From Myxococcales bacterium (GTDB lineage Bacteria; Myxococcota; Myxococcia; Myxococcales; Myxococcaceae), in the NCBI GenBank assembly GCA_020846875.1, contig JADLDB010000094.1, forward strand, positions 62,001 to 126,000: a stretch of DNA of 64,000 nt, read 5' to 3'. Under the pieces are notes generated by a model. The model made no database searches. It was not told where the DNA came from and saw only the letters and a program-made list of their open reading frames with translations. Position numbers and translations under genes: made by a program. Positions 43,204 to 51,165 of this stretch are shown here, piece after piece. Numbering within the stretch: position 1 is the stretch's first letter; each line of letters begins with the position of its first letter.

Positions 43204-44171
43204 GCGGCCGCCGTCTCCGCAGTCATCGGCGCCGGCACACCCCGGCCCACCGACGGCGACTCCTCTTCCAGCGGCTCCTGCAGCAACGCCCGTGCCGCGG
43301 CGCGCAGCGCCAACGCAGACTCCTCGTGCTTCGCGAGGAGGAGGTAGGGGCGCCGCTGCGTGGCCGAGTCGTGCATCAGGCGGCTGGCGCGCGCGAAGCC
43401 CAGCAGCGGCGCCGCCACCGAGAGAAAGTCCGTCATCATCTTCCCCACCGCGCGGAAGACGCCGGCCTCACGTGGGTCGTACACCTGGTTGCCGAAGAGG
43501 CGCAGGCGAAAGCGGGACAGCTCGCGCCGCACCTCGGCCTCCAGGGCCGGCGACGCCGCGAAGACGTCGCGGAGCACCGCGCGCAGGCTGGCCATCTCGT
43601 GGCCTGGCCCGTCATGCTTTTCCGCCAGCGCGCCCTCGAGGCCGTGCGTCTTCATCAGCCGGCCCAGCCGCCGGTACACCGTGCCCTTCACGAAGGCGTA
43701 GGCATTCTGAATGGACGTCAGCTGTGGCGTCATCACCGCCAGCTTCAGGTCACCGACGTCGAAGAGGTCGACCTGGTTGAAGCCCGTGCCGGCGCCCACG
43801 TCCACCACCACCACGTCCGCGGTCAGGTCCCTCAAGTGCCGCAAGAGGCGCTGCTTCTGGCCGTGGGAGATGTTCGCCGAGCCCACCACCGCCGACGCGC
43901 CCCGCACCAGCGACAGACCCGGCACGTTCGTCTCTACCCGCGCCTCCTCCAGCGACTCCACCTCGTGCTCGAGGAAGGACTGCAGCGTCGGGCCCGGCCG
44001 CTCCAGGCCAAGCAGCGTGTGGAGGTTGGAGGCGCCGAGGTCCGCGTCCACCAGCACCACCCGCCGGCCCTCCTGCGCCATGGCGATGGCGAGGTTGGTC
44101 GACACGAGGCTCTTCCCCACGCCTCCCTTGCCCCCTCCCACAGAGATGATGCGCTCGGCCACTCGCGACAT
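43200..44171 (-). CDS. Second MinD/FlhG-like P-loop ATPase
   Basis: This 323-residue protein has the deviant Walker A motif GGKGGVGKS at about 13-21, VVLVDADLGASNLHTLLGLE and DVVVVDVGAGTGFNQVDLFD, which mark the MinD/FlhG group. It lacks the N-terminal DQAxxLR motif that the FlhG at 54456 has. The C-terminal third (YDPREAGVFRAVGKMMTDFL) is longer than usual. It pairs with the FliJ-like gene, and a possible weak sigma-54 site (AG-N10-GC, with TTGCA at 44216-44212) lies upstream. A role in flagellar placement or number is likely but shared or divided with FlhG. Confidence 0.85.
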   Translation of the reverse strand: MSRVAERIISVGGGKGGVGKSLVSTNLAIAMAQEGRRVVLVDADLGASNLHTLLGLERPGPTLQSFLEHEVESLEEARVETNVPGLSLVRGASAVVGSANISHGQKQRLLRHLRDLTADVVVVDVGAGTGFNQVDLFDVGDLKLAVMTPQLTSIQNAYAFVKGTVYRRLGRLMKTHGLEGALAEKHDGPGHEMASLRAVLRDVFAASPALEAEVRRELSRFRLRLFGNQVYDPREAGVFRAVGKMMTDFLSVAAPLLGFARASRLMHDSATQRRPYLLLAKHEESALALRAAARALLQEPLEEESPSVGRGVPAPMTAETAAA

Positions 44172-44355
44172 CGCCAGAAGTCCTCCGCCTTCAAAGTGCA
44201 GCTCACCTCCGTGCAAGCGGCTTGCTCAGCGCCACGCCGCCACCCACCCGAGGCGGATCAGCTGCTTCGAGGCGCGCGCGCCCGGGTCGAAGTGGACCGC
44301 GCGGGTCAACGCCGCCCACGCCGGCGCGGCGTCAGCGCGCTGACGTTTAGGGCGC
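44172..44355. other. Divergent intergenic stretch before the cyclase and MinD-like genes
   Basis: This spacer holds no gene. It contains the palindrome GCAAGCGGCTTGC at 44213-44225 and the weak minus-strand sigma-54-like site noted for the MinD-like gene. Confidence 0.4.
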
Positions 44356-44371
44356 GGGCACGAGTGTTGCG
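44356..44371 (+). promoter_or_regulatory. Sigma-54 promoter of the diguanylate cyclase-motB unit
   Basis: The site reads GGGCACG-AGTG-TTGCG, one base away from consensus in the -24 half. The transcript should start near 44382, just ahead of the GGGAGG ribosome site for the ATG at 44398. Confidence 0.75.
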
Positions 44372-44397
44372 AAGAGCGCTGTAGGGAGGTCACCGTG

Positions 44398-45018
44398 ATG
44401 TTGGCCGAGGACCAGATGCAGGGCTTCGACACCGGAGACGCACGCCGGGCGTCCAGCCCGTCCCGGGCGCTGCAGGAGCGCGTGGAGTCGCTGGAAGCCG
44501 ATCTGGAGCGCGCCCGCGCGGAGGTGGCGCTCCTCAAGCAGATGGCCTTCAGCGATCCCCTCACGGGCCTCCACAACCGGCGCGCCTTCGACGAGCGCCT
44601 GCGTCAGGAGATCAGCCGCTGCCGCCGCCACCCCCAGGCCACCTTCACCCTGGTCCTCTTCGATCTCGACGACTTCAAGCAGCTCAACGACACGCTGGGC
44701 CACCTGGCCGGCGACGAGCTGCTCAAGCGGGTGGCGCAGACGCTGATCGGCACCCTGCGCGAGCACGACGTGGTGTGCCGCACCGGCGGAGACGAGTTCG
44801 TCGTCATCCTCCCTGACACGCCCAGGGACGCGGCCCAGCGGGCGATAGCGCGGGTGCTGGGCTGCCTGGACAAGCTGGAGCACCTCGGGTGGAAGGCCGC
44901 CGCCTCGGTGGGCCTGGCCAGCTGGCCGTCAGACGGCGCCTCGGCCGAGGCCCTCCTCGCTCACGCCGACGCGCAGATGTACGCCAACAAGCAGCGGCGC
45001 AAGGGTGCGCCCAGGTAG
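44398..45018 (+). CDS. Diguanylate cyclase (GGDEF) ahead of motB
   Basis: This 206-residue cytosolic enzyme makes cyclic di-GMP from two GTP. A short coiled coil (about 22-48) leads into a complete GGDEF domain: FDLDDFKQLNDTLGH and the active site G130-GDEF134. The inhibitory I-site RxxD is intact at 121-124 (REHD), so the product can shut the enzyme off. The ATG at 44398 has GGGAGG eight bases upstream; an in-frame GTG at 44395 is possible. It is 38 bases before motB, so stator and signal are made from one message. Confidence 0.9.
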   Translation: MLAEDQMQGFDTGDARRASSPSRALQERVESLEADLERARAEVALLKQMAFSDPLTGLHNRRAFDERLRQEISRCRRHPQATFTLVLFDLDDFKQLNDTLGHLAGDELLKRVAQTLIGTLREHDVVCRTGGDEFVVILPDTPRDAAQRAIARVLGCLDKLEHLGWKAAASVGLASWPSDGASAEALLAHADAQMYANKQRRKGAPR

Positions 45019-45056
45019 GCCTTCACGCCTCGGCGTCGCCGTGCCGAAGACGCCGC

Positions 45057-45830
45057 ATGGCGAAGAAGCACAAACACGAAGAGCATGAGAACCACGAGCG
45101 GTGGTTGGTCAGCTACGCCGACTTCATCACCCTGCTCTTCGCCTTCTTCGTGGTGATGTATTCGGTGTCCCGCGTGGACAACAAACGCATGGTGGCGGCC
45201 GCCCAGTCCATCAAGTGGGCGCTGCACTTCTCCGGCAGCGGCGGGGTGGGGGAGCTGCCCATCTTCCAGGGGCCTCCGTCCAGCGGCGGCACGGCGACGG
45301 GCGCGGGCTCGGGTGGCGCGATGACCAGCGAGAAGCTCAAGCAGATGGATCAGATCAAGAAGCGCTTCGAGAAGCGGCTCAAGCCCTACCTGCTGGAGCG
45401 CAAGGTGTCCCAGGCGGTGGCGATCGAGCTGGCCAACGGGAAGCTGACGGTGCGGCTGGCGGCCGAGGCCTTCTTCGATCCTTCCCAGGCCGCGCTGCGA
45501 CCCGAGGCGCTGCCGGTGCTGGACGCGATCGCCGGTGAGCTCAAGGTCACCGCGCGCCCGGTGCGGGTGGAAGCGCACACCGACGACAGCCGAGTGGGCT
45601 CGGCCCGCTTCCGCACCAACTGGGACCTGTCCGCCGCGCGCGCCGCCACCGTCACCGCCTTCCTCGAAGAGGCCCACGCCTTTCCCCCCGGCCTCCTCAC
45701 CGCCGCTGGCCTGGCTGCCGCGCACCCGCTGGTGGCCAACGACTCTCCGGAGCACCGCGCGATGAACCGCCGCGTCGAGATGGTGGTCGACCTGTACAGC
45801 TCCGACGTCGGCGCCACCATCGCACACTGA
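45057..45830 (+). CDS. motB: Flagellar stator protein MotB
   Basis: MotB anchors the stator to peptidoglycan and carries the proton path. The 257-residue protein has one membrane helix (about residues 20-38) with the proton-binding D22 in SYADFITLLFAFFVVMYS, a plug and linker, and an OmpA-like domain with VRVEAHTDDSRVGSARFRTN and a NRRVEMVVDL end. Its partner motA is at 32778. The cell probably uses protons rather than sodium, but the sequence does not prove it. Confidence 0.94.
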   Translation: MAKKHKHEEHENHERWLVSYADFITLLFAFFVVMYSVSRVDNKRMVAAAQSIKWALHFSGSGGVGELPIFQGPPSSGGTATGAGSGGAMTSEKLKQMDQIKKRFEKRLKPYLLERKVSQAVAIELANGKLTVRLAAEAFFDPSQAALRPEALPVLDAIAGELKVTARPVRVEAHTDDSRVGSARFRTNWDLSAARAATVTAFLEEAHAFPPGLLTAAGLAAAHPLVANDSPEHRAMNRRVEMVVDLYSSDVGATIAH

Positions 45831-45838
45831 GCGCGACG

Positions 45839-45855
45839 CTGACCCGGCGGGTCAG
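45839..45855. repeat. Inverted repeat after motB
   Basis: The sequence is a perfect 17-base palindrome, CTGACCC-GGC-GGGTCAG, eight bases past the motB stop. It could end transcription or bind a regulator, but it lacks a run of T residues. Confidence 0.4.
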
Positions 45856-45940
45856 TCCCTACCCCGGCCAAATCCAGTCATCTCGTTGACATGAGCGGGC
45901 CAAGCGCGCCACGCGGCTGACGGATTTGGGGCTGATGACA

Positions 45941-45956
45941 GGGCACGCGGGTTGCT
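45941..45956 (+). promoter_or_regulatory. Sigma-54 promoter of the fliL-fliA run
   Basis: The site reads GGGCACG-CGGG-TTGCT. The transcript should start near 45967, 18 bases before the fliL ATG, with GAGGTG as ribosome site. It could drive the whole fliL to fliA run of about 10 kb. Confidence 0.8.
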
Positions 45957-45984
45957 CTGTCCATCGCCGACGAGGTGACGACGC

Positions 45985-46518
45985 ATGAGTGACGCGATCG
46001 CGCAGGCCCCAATCGCAGTGAAGCCCGACGCAGACCTGGCCGCGGCCGGGCTGGCGCCGAGGCCGTCGAAGGCGGTGCCGATCATCCTCCTGGTGAACAG
46101 CCTGCTGGTGGCGGTGTTGCTGGCGCGCAGCTTCATGGCGCCGCCGGCCTCGCCCTCGGAGCACGGGTCTCCGCCCGCCGCCGAGCACGCCGCGCCCGGC
46201 GCCGCCCCGCTGGGCTTCGGCCCTACGGTGCGCATGCCGGAGTTCGTGGTGCACCTGCGAAACCCCGAGGCCGAGCGCTACGCGAAGATGACCTTCGAGC
46301 TGGAGGTGGGCGTCGAGGCGGACAGGGACAGGGTAAACTCCGCGATGCCGAAGGTGCGGGAGCTGTTCATCGCCTATCTCTCGGACCGCACCACCGAGGA
46401 CTTGCGCGGCTCCGAGGGCATCGAGCGCACCAAGAGAGACCTGCTGGCCCGAATGTCCCAGGAGGCGCCGGGCTTGCCGGTGCGCGCCATCTTCATCACC
46501 GACATCGTGGTGCAGTGA
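45985..46518 (+). CDS. fliL: Stator-supporting protein FliL
   Basis: FliL surrounds the stator and supports its function. The 177-residue protein has one membrane helix (about residues 30-48), an Ala/Pro-rich linker, and the family domain with VRMPEFVVHLRNPEAERYAK and EDLRGSEGIERTKRDL. It heads the run and lies ten bases before fliM. Confidence 0.9.
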   Translation: MSDAIAQAPIAVKPDADLAAAGLAPRPSKAVPIILLVNSLLVAVLLARSFMAPPASPSEHGSPPAAEHAAPGAAPLGFGPTVRMPEFVVHLRNPEAERYAKMTFELEVGVEADRDRVNSAMPKVRELFIAYLSDRTTEDLRGSEGIERTKRDLLARMSQEAPGLPVRAIFITDIVVQ

Positions 46519-46528
46519 GAGAGCGCCC

Positions 46529-47545
46529 ATGGCTACGTTGAACCCCGACGAAGTCAACGCCTTGATGGACGCCATCAAGGAGGGCCGGGTGTCCGAGGAG
46601 GGCGCCGCCGCGTCGCCGAAGGCCAGGGTCGCGCCGTACGATCTGACCAACCGCGACCGGATCATCCGCGGGCAGATGCCCACCCTGGACGCGATCAACG
46701 AGCAGATCTCCTCCATCCTCGGGACCGGGCTGGCCGGGCGGACGCGGCTCAACCTGAAGGTGTCGTCGACGCCGGCCACGCTGATCAAGCTGGTGGACTT
46801 CAACGCCCTGCTGGCGCCGCCCACCATCGTAGGCGTAATCGCCCTGGGGCCAGGGCAGGGGCTGGCGCTGGTGGCGCTGGAGCCGGGGCTGGGTGACGGC
46901 CTGCTGGCCGCGGCGCTGGGCGATCGCAAGGCGCGGGTCGACGACCTGGGAGAGGCACGGCACGAGCTGACCAGCGTGGAGCGGCTGGTGCTCAAGCGCC
47001 TCCTCACCCTGCTCACCGACGCGATGAGGCGGGCGTGGGCGCCGGTGCTGGCCCTGCAGCCGGAGCTGCTGCGCTTCGAGTCCGATCCCCGCCTGGCGAT
47101 CATCGGCCCGCCCAACGAGGCGGCCATCCTCACCACCTTCGAGGTGTCGGGGGCGATGAGCGGGCGTGTGCAGTTGGTGCTGCCCTTCGCCACGGTGGAG
47201 CCGGTGAAGAAGTCGCTGGCCAGCCCTCCGCGGGTGAACGCGGGCAGTGACTCGCGCTTCGCCGCGCGGCTAGCGGACGAGCTGGCGGCGGTCCCGGTGG
47301 AGGTGGCCGCGGTGCTGGGCCACGCGCAGCTGTCGGTGCGGAGGGTGCTGGAGCTGGGAGTGGGCGACGTCATCACCCTCGACACCGACGAAGGCTCCCC
47401 GGTGCCGGTGTTGATCGAAGGTCGGACCAAGCTGGAAGGGCAACCCCGCATCGTCGGCGGCAGCCACGCCGTGGTGCTGGAGGCTGGCCTGACGCAGAGG
47501 GCGTTCCCGCTGCGCCGCCACGACGAAGAGGAACAAGCCGCCTGA
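46529..47545 (+). CDS. fliM: Flagellar motor switch protein FliM
   Basis: FliM is the switch protein that binds CheY. The 338-residue protein has the N-terminal CheY-binding-like segment LNPDEVNALMDAIKEG, then YDLTNRDRIIRGQMPTLDAI, the middle domain with GALGPGQGLALVALEPGL-like parts, and the C-terminal domain with RRVLELGVGDVITLDTDEGS. fliN follows after 14 bases. Confidence 0.95.
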   Translation: MATLNPDEVNALMDAIKEGRVSEEGAAASPKARVAPYDLTNRDRIIRGQMPTLDAINEQISSILGTGLAGRTRLNLKVSSTPATLIKLVDFNALLAPPTIVGVIALGPGQGLALVALEPGLGDGLLAAALGDRKARVDDLGEARHELTSVERLVLKRLLTLLTDAMRRAWAPVLALQPELLRFESDPRLAIIGPPNEAAILTTFEVSGAMSGRVQLVLPFATVEPVKKSLASPPRVNAGSDSRFAARLADELAAVPVEVAAVLGHAQLSVRRVLELGVGDVITLDTDEGSPVPVLIEGRTKLEGQPRIVGGSHAVVLEAGLTQRAFPLRRHDEEEQAA

Positions 47546-47559
47546 GGAACGAGGAGATC

Positions 47560-47853
47560 ATGGACCGTACGCTCGCCGATGAAGGTACCCCCAACCAGCG
47601 CTTCGAGCTGCTCATGGACGTGCCGCTCGAGGTGATGGTGCAGCTCGGCCGCACGCGGATGACCATCCACGAGCTGTTGTCCCTCGGGCCGGGCAGCGTG
47701 GTGGAGCTGGACAAAGTGGCCGGTGAGCCGCTGGACATCATCATCAACGATCGCCTGGTGGCGCGCGGCGAGGCGGTGGTGGTGAACGACAAGTTCGGCG
47801 TGCGCATCACCGACATCGTGAGCAAGGCCGAGCGCATCGCGCGGCTGCGCTGA
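47560..47853 (+). CDS. fliN: Flagellar motor switch protein FliN
   Basis: FliN completes the switch ring. The 97-residue protein has the SpoA fold pattern LMDVPLEVMVQLGRTRMTIH, LSLGPGSVVELDKVAGEPLD and INDRLVARGEAVVVNDKFGV. GGAG lies upstream of the ATG at 47560. Confidence 0.95.
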   Translation: MDRTLADEGTPNQRFELLMDVPLEVMVQLGRTRMTIHELLSLGPGSVVELDKVAGEPLDIIINDRLVARGEAVVVNDKFGVRITDIVSKAERIARLR

Positions 47854-47911
47854 CGCCTGGCGCTCCGGGTTGGCGCGCTGGGTGCAACCCATCAGCGTCG
47901 GAGCCAACCGA

Positions 47912-48346
47912 ATGACACCCGACGCCACGCCGCTGACTCAATCGACCGCGCTCACCACCGCCTCCGCCGGCGCCCCCTTCACCGCCGGTCCCGTCTGGGG
48001 CGGACTTGGGCTGCTGGCGCTCGCCGTCGTCGCCTTCCTGCTCTCCCGCCGGCGGGCACGCGTCGCGCGCCGCCTGGAGCTGGTGGAGTCGATGTCCCTG
48101 GGTCCCCGGCGCTCGATGTGCCTGGCCCGCGTAGACGGGCGGCTGCTGGTCCTGGGCGTGAGCGAGGCGGGCGTGCAGCTCCTGACCCAGTACGACGCGC
48201 CGGCCTCGGCAGAGGAAGCCGAGCCGAGCGATGTCTCCGAGCCGGCCGAGGCGCTCGCCTTCGAGAACCTGTTGGTGGAGTCGACCGCTGAACAGGAGCT
48301 CAGGGCGCGGTTCTCTGCCGCGCGGCTGAACGAGGTGGCGCCTTGA
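47912..48346 (+). CDS. fliO: Flagellar export protein FliO
   Basis: FliO supports assembly of the FliP pore. The 144-residue protein has one membrane helix (about residues 26-48, VWGGLGLLALAVVAFLLSRR) and a short cytosolic domain with RRLELVESMSLGPRRSMCLA and LLVLGVSEAGVQLLTQYD. ATG at 47912 has GGAG eight bases ahead; an upstream TTG at 47870 is less likely. Its stop overlaps fliP. Confidence 0.87.
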   Translation: MTPDATPLTQSTALTTASAGAPFTAGPVWGGLGLLALAVVAFLLSRRRARVARRLELVESMSLGPRRSMCLARVDGRLLVLGVSEAGVQLLTQYDAPASAEEAEPSDVSEPAEALAFENLLVESTAEQELRARFSAARLNEVAP

Positions 48347-49032
48347 CGTCGCTGCTCACGCTCGCCGCGGCCGAGCCCGGCTTCGCCCTGCAGGTGACGG
48401 GCGGGGGCAGCTCGGCGGTGAAGCTGTTCCTCCTGATGACGCTGCTGTCCTTCGCGGCGGCGGTGCTGCTGTCCGTCACCAGCTTCACCCGGATCATCAT
48501 CGTGCTGTCCTTCGTGCGCCAGGGGCTGGGCACGCCGCAGCTCCCGCCCAACCAGGTCCTCATCGGCCTGGCGCTGGCGCTGTCCGCCTTCGTCATGGCC
48601 CCCACGGCGAAGGCGGTGTGGACCGAAGCGCTCGATCCATACCTGTCCGACACCATCTCGGCGGACGAGGCGCTGGGCCGCGCGTCAACGCCCGTGCGCC
48701 GCTTCATCTTGAAGCATGTGCGGCAGGACGACCTGCAGCTCTTCTTCGGCATCTCCGGAGGGCCGCGCCCCGAGTCGGAGGGCGACGTGCCGCTCACGGT
48801 CCTGGTGCCGGCGTTCATGGTGTCGGAGCTCACCACCGCTTTCCGCATGGGCCTCACCGTGCTGGTGCCCATGCTGCTCATCGATCTGCTGGTGAGCGCC
48901 ATCCTCCTCTCGCTGGGCATGATGATGGTTCCCCCCACGCTGGTGTCCCTGCCGCTCAAGGTGGGCGTCTTCCTCCTCGCCGGCGGCTGGCACCTGATCG
49001 TCGAGTCGGTGCTGCGGAGCTTCTCTCCGTGA
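48343..49032 (+). CDS. fliP: Flagellar export gate protein FliP
   Basis: FliP is the main part of the export pore. The 229-residue protein has an N-terminal leader and four membrane helices. The family motifs are LLSVTSFTRIIIVLSFVRQG, LGTPQLPPNQVLIGLALAL and VLVPAFMVSELTTAFRMG. It starts with TTG in TTGA, overlapping the fliO stop. Confidence 0.94.
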   Translation: MTSLLTLAAAEPGFALQVTGGGSSAVKLFLLMTLLSFAAAVLLSVTSFTRIIIVLSFVRQGLGTPQLPPNQVLIGLALALSAFVMAPTAKAVWTEALDPYLSDTISADEALGRASTPVRRFILKHVRQDDLQLFFGISGGPRPESEGDVPLTVLVPAFMVSELTTAFRMGLTVLVPMLLIDLLVSAILLSLGMMMVPPTLVSLPLKVGVFLLAGGWHLIVESVLRSFSP

Positions 49033-49292
49033 CGGACGCCGGCGCCTCCCTCTTCCGCGAGGGCCTCGTGCTGCTGGCCGTGGTGGGCGGGCCGGTCTTC
49101 GCGGTCCTCTTCTTCCTGGGGCTGGGGCTGGGCGTCTTTCAGGCGGCCACGCAGGTGAACGACCCGGCGGTGGGCTTCCTGCCTCGCGTCGTGGCGGCCT
49201 TCGCGGTGTGCGGCGCGCTGGGCGGGTGGATGGTCGAGCACCTGGCGGCCTTCCTCAGGGCCGCCCTCGAGCGCATGGCGCAGGGAGGGTGA
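49029..49292 (+). CDS. fliQ: Flagellar export gate protein FliQ
   Basis: FliQ is a pore subunit with two membrane helices. The 87-residue protein shows EGLVLLAVVGGPVFAVLFFL, LGVFQAATQVND and a second helix at about 50-72. The GTG start overlaps the fliP stop in GTGA. Confidence 0.92.
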   Translation: MTDAGASLFREGLVLLAVVGGPVFAVLFFLGLGLGVFQAATQVNDPAVGFLPRVVAAFAVCGALGGWMVEHLAAFLRAALERMAQGG

Positions 49293-50042
49293 GTGCCGCT
49301 CCTGCTCCCCGGTGCGGTGTACGGCTTCGCCCTGGTGCTCTTCCGCACCGCGGGCCTCGTCACCGCCGCGCCCCTCTTCGGGATGAAGAACGCGCCGCTG
49401 CAGGTGCGGGTGGCGTTGTCCTTCTCGCTGGCCCTGGTGGCCTTCCTGGCCGCGGGGGCCGGGCCGGCGCCGCTGCCTCCTCACCTGGGGGCGCTCGCGG
49501 TGGACGTGCTGCTCGAGACAGGCCTCGGCCTGGTCGCGGGCCAGGCAGTGCGCTTCGTCTTCGAGGCCGCGGCCACCGCCGGACAGCTCGCCGCGCAGAC
49601 GATGGGCCTGGGCTTCGGCGCCACGCTCGATCCATTGAGCGGCGCGGAGTCCACCACCCTGGGGCAGCTCTTCCGCCTCCTCTGCCTGGGGCTGGCGCTC
49701 GGCCTCGGCCTGCACCGCGAGCTGGTCACCTGGCTGGCCGCCTCGGTGCAGCAGGTGCCCCCGGGAAGCGTGGAAGGGCTGGAGGTGCTGGCCAGGGCAG
49801 CGGTCCTCCAGGGGACGCAGGCGATCGCCCTGGGCGTGCGGCTGGGCTTCCCCTTCCTCGCGGCCATCACCCTGGGCCACCTGGTCCTCGGCCTCGTCGG
49901 GCGCGCCGCGCAGCAGCTGCACTTCTCCAACGTCGGCTTCTCCGTCTCCATCCTCTTCGGCGGCGGGGCGCTGTGGCTGCTCGCGCCCCAGACCCTCGCG
50001 CTGTGTGCCGAGGCCTCCTTCCGCTTCCTCCCAACCCCCTAG
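49293..50042 (+). CDS. fliR: Flagellar export gate protein FliR
   Basis: FliR is a pore subunit. The 249-residue protein has about six membrane helices, AGLVTAAPLFGMKNAPLQVR-like pattern (here RTAGLVTAAPLFGMKNAPLQ), LLETGLGLVAGQAVRFVFEA and QTMGLGFGATLDPLSGAEST. The GTG start follows the fliQ stop directly. Confidence 0.93.
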   Translation: MPLLLPGAVYGFALVLFRTAGLVTAAPLFGMKNAPLQVRVALSFSLALVAFLAAGAGPAPLPPHLGALAVDVLLETGLGLVAGQAVRFVFEAAATAGQLAAQTMGLGFGATLDPLSGAESTTLGQLFRLLCLGLALGLGLHRELVTWLAASVQQVPPGSVEGLEVLARAAVLQGTQAIALGVRLGFPFLAAITLGHLVLGLVGRAAQQLHFSNVGFSVSILFGGGALWLLAPQTLALCAEASFRFLPTP

Positions 50043-50051
50043 CGCCCCGCC

Positions 50052-51131
50052 ATGTCCGCCGACGCCAGCGACAAGACGGACTTCCTGAGCGCGCGGCGCC
50101 TGAAGGAGGCGTGGGACACGGGGAAGATCCCCATCGGGAAGGACGCCTCGGGCGTGGCCGCGATGATGGCCGCGTGCTGCACGCTCCTGGTGCTCGCCCC
50201 GCAGCTCAAGCAGGCGCTCATCAGCCTCACCCACCAGTCCCTGCTCCTCGTGCCGTCCGCGCCGCTGTCGGAGCTGCTGCGCTTCCTGATGCGGCCGCTG
50301 GGGTTGCTGTTGCTCGCGCTCGCGGCGGCGGCGCTGGCGGCCTCGGCGGTCACCTTCGCCCAGACGCGCGGAGGCCTGTGGGCCGACCTGGTGCTGCCCG
50401 ATCCCGAGCGGGTGGTGAGGAACCCCTTCCAGCGCACCTTCTCGAAGGAGTTCCTCGTCGACCTGGCCCTGATGTCGGTGAAGGTCGTCGCGGTGGGCAC
50501 GGTGGCGGCGCTGGCGGTGCGCGACGACCTGCTCGGCCTGCCCCGGCTGCTCACCGCCACTCCTGAGGCGCAGCTGACGGCGGTGTTCGCCCCCCTCGGG
50601 CGGTTGGCGGTGCGCACGGTGGCGGTGTTGGCGGTGTTCGCCGGCGTCGACCTGGCGCTCACCCACTGGCGCTTCCGCGAGAAGCTCAAGATGACGAAGG
50701 AAGAGGCGAAGCGGGAGATGAAGGAGGACGAAGGTGACCCGCTGCTCAAGGGGAAGCGGAAGAAGCGCGCCCGTGAGCTGGCGAAGGGCCGCCTCGCGGT
50801 GGACGTGCCGAAGGCCGACGCCGTGGTGGTGAACCCGACGCACATCGCCGTCGCCCTCCGCTACCGGCAGGAAGAAGGCCGCGCCCCGCGCGTCATCGCC
50901 AAGGGAAAGGGCGAGGTGGCCGAGCGGATCCGCGAGCTGGCGCGCGCCCACGGCATCCCCATCGTGGAGGATATCGCCCTGGCGAGGTTGCTCTACAAGC
51001 GCGTCAAGCTGGGGAAGGCCATCCCCGCGGAGACGTACCGCGCGGTCGCCGCGGTCCTCGCCTTCGTCTACCGCGTCACCGGCCGCCGCGCGAGCCAGAG
51101 CGCCGCCGCCGCGCCGAGGGCCGCCGCATGA
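50052..51131 (+). CDS. flhB: Flagellar export switch protein FlhB
   Basis: FlhB changes export specificity by cutting itself. The 359-residue protein has an N-terminal membrane part of four helices, a charged linker (DEGDPLLKGKRKKRARELAK) and the cytosolic domain with the self-cleavage motif N-P-T-H at about 261-264 in VVVNPTHIAVALRY. The ALARLLYKRVKLGKAIPAET segment follows. Confidence 0.94.
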   Translation: MSADASDKTDFLSARRLKEAWDTGKIPIGKDASGVAAMMAACCTLLVLAPQLKQALISLTHQSLLLVPSAPLSELLRFLMRPLGLLLLALAAAALAASAVTFAQTRGGLWADLVLPDPERVVRNPFQRTFSKEFLVDLALMSVKVVAVGTVAALAVRDDLLGLPRLLTATPEAQLTAVFAPLGRLAVRTVAVLAVFAGVDLALTHWRFREKLKMTKEEAKREMKEDEGDPLLKGKRKKRARELAKGRLAVDVPKADAVVVNPTHIAVALRYRQEEGRAPRVIAKGKGEVAERIRELARAHGIPIVEDIALARLLYKRVKLGKAIPAETYRAVAAVLAFVYRVTGRRASQSAAAAPRAAA

Positions 51132-51165
51132 GTGACACCCAGCGCAGCCCGAGGGGCACCCCACC

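Noticed and set aside
44212-44228. Weak sigma-54-like site on minus before the MinD-like gene
   Set aside because: TTGCA is perfect but the -24 pair is AG and not GG; it is mentioned in the gene entry only.
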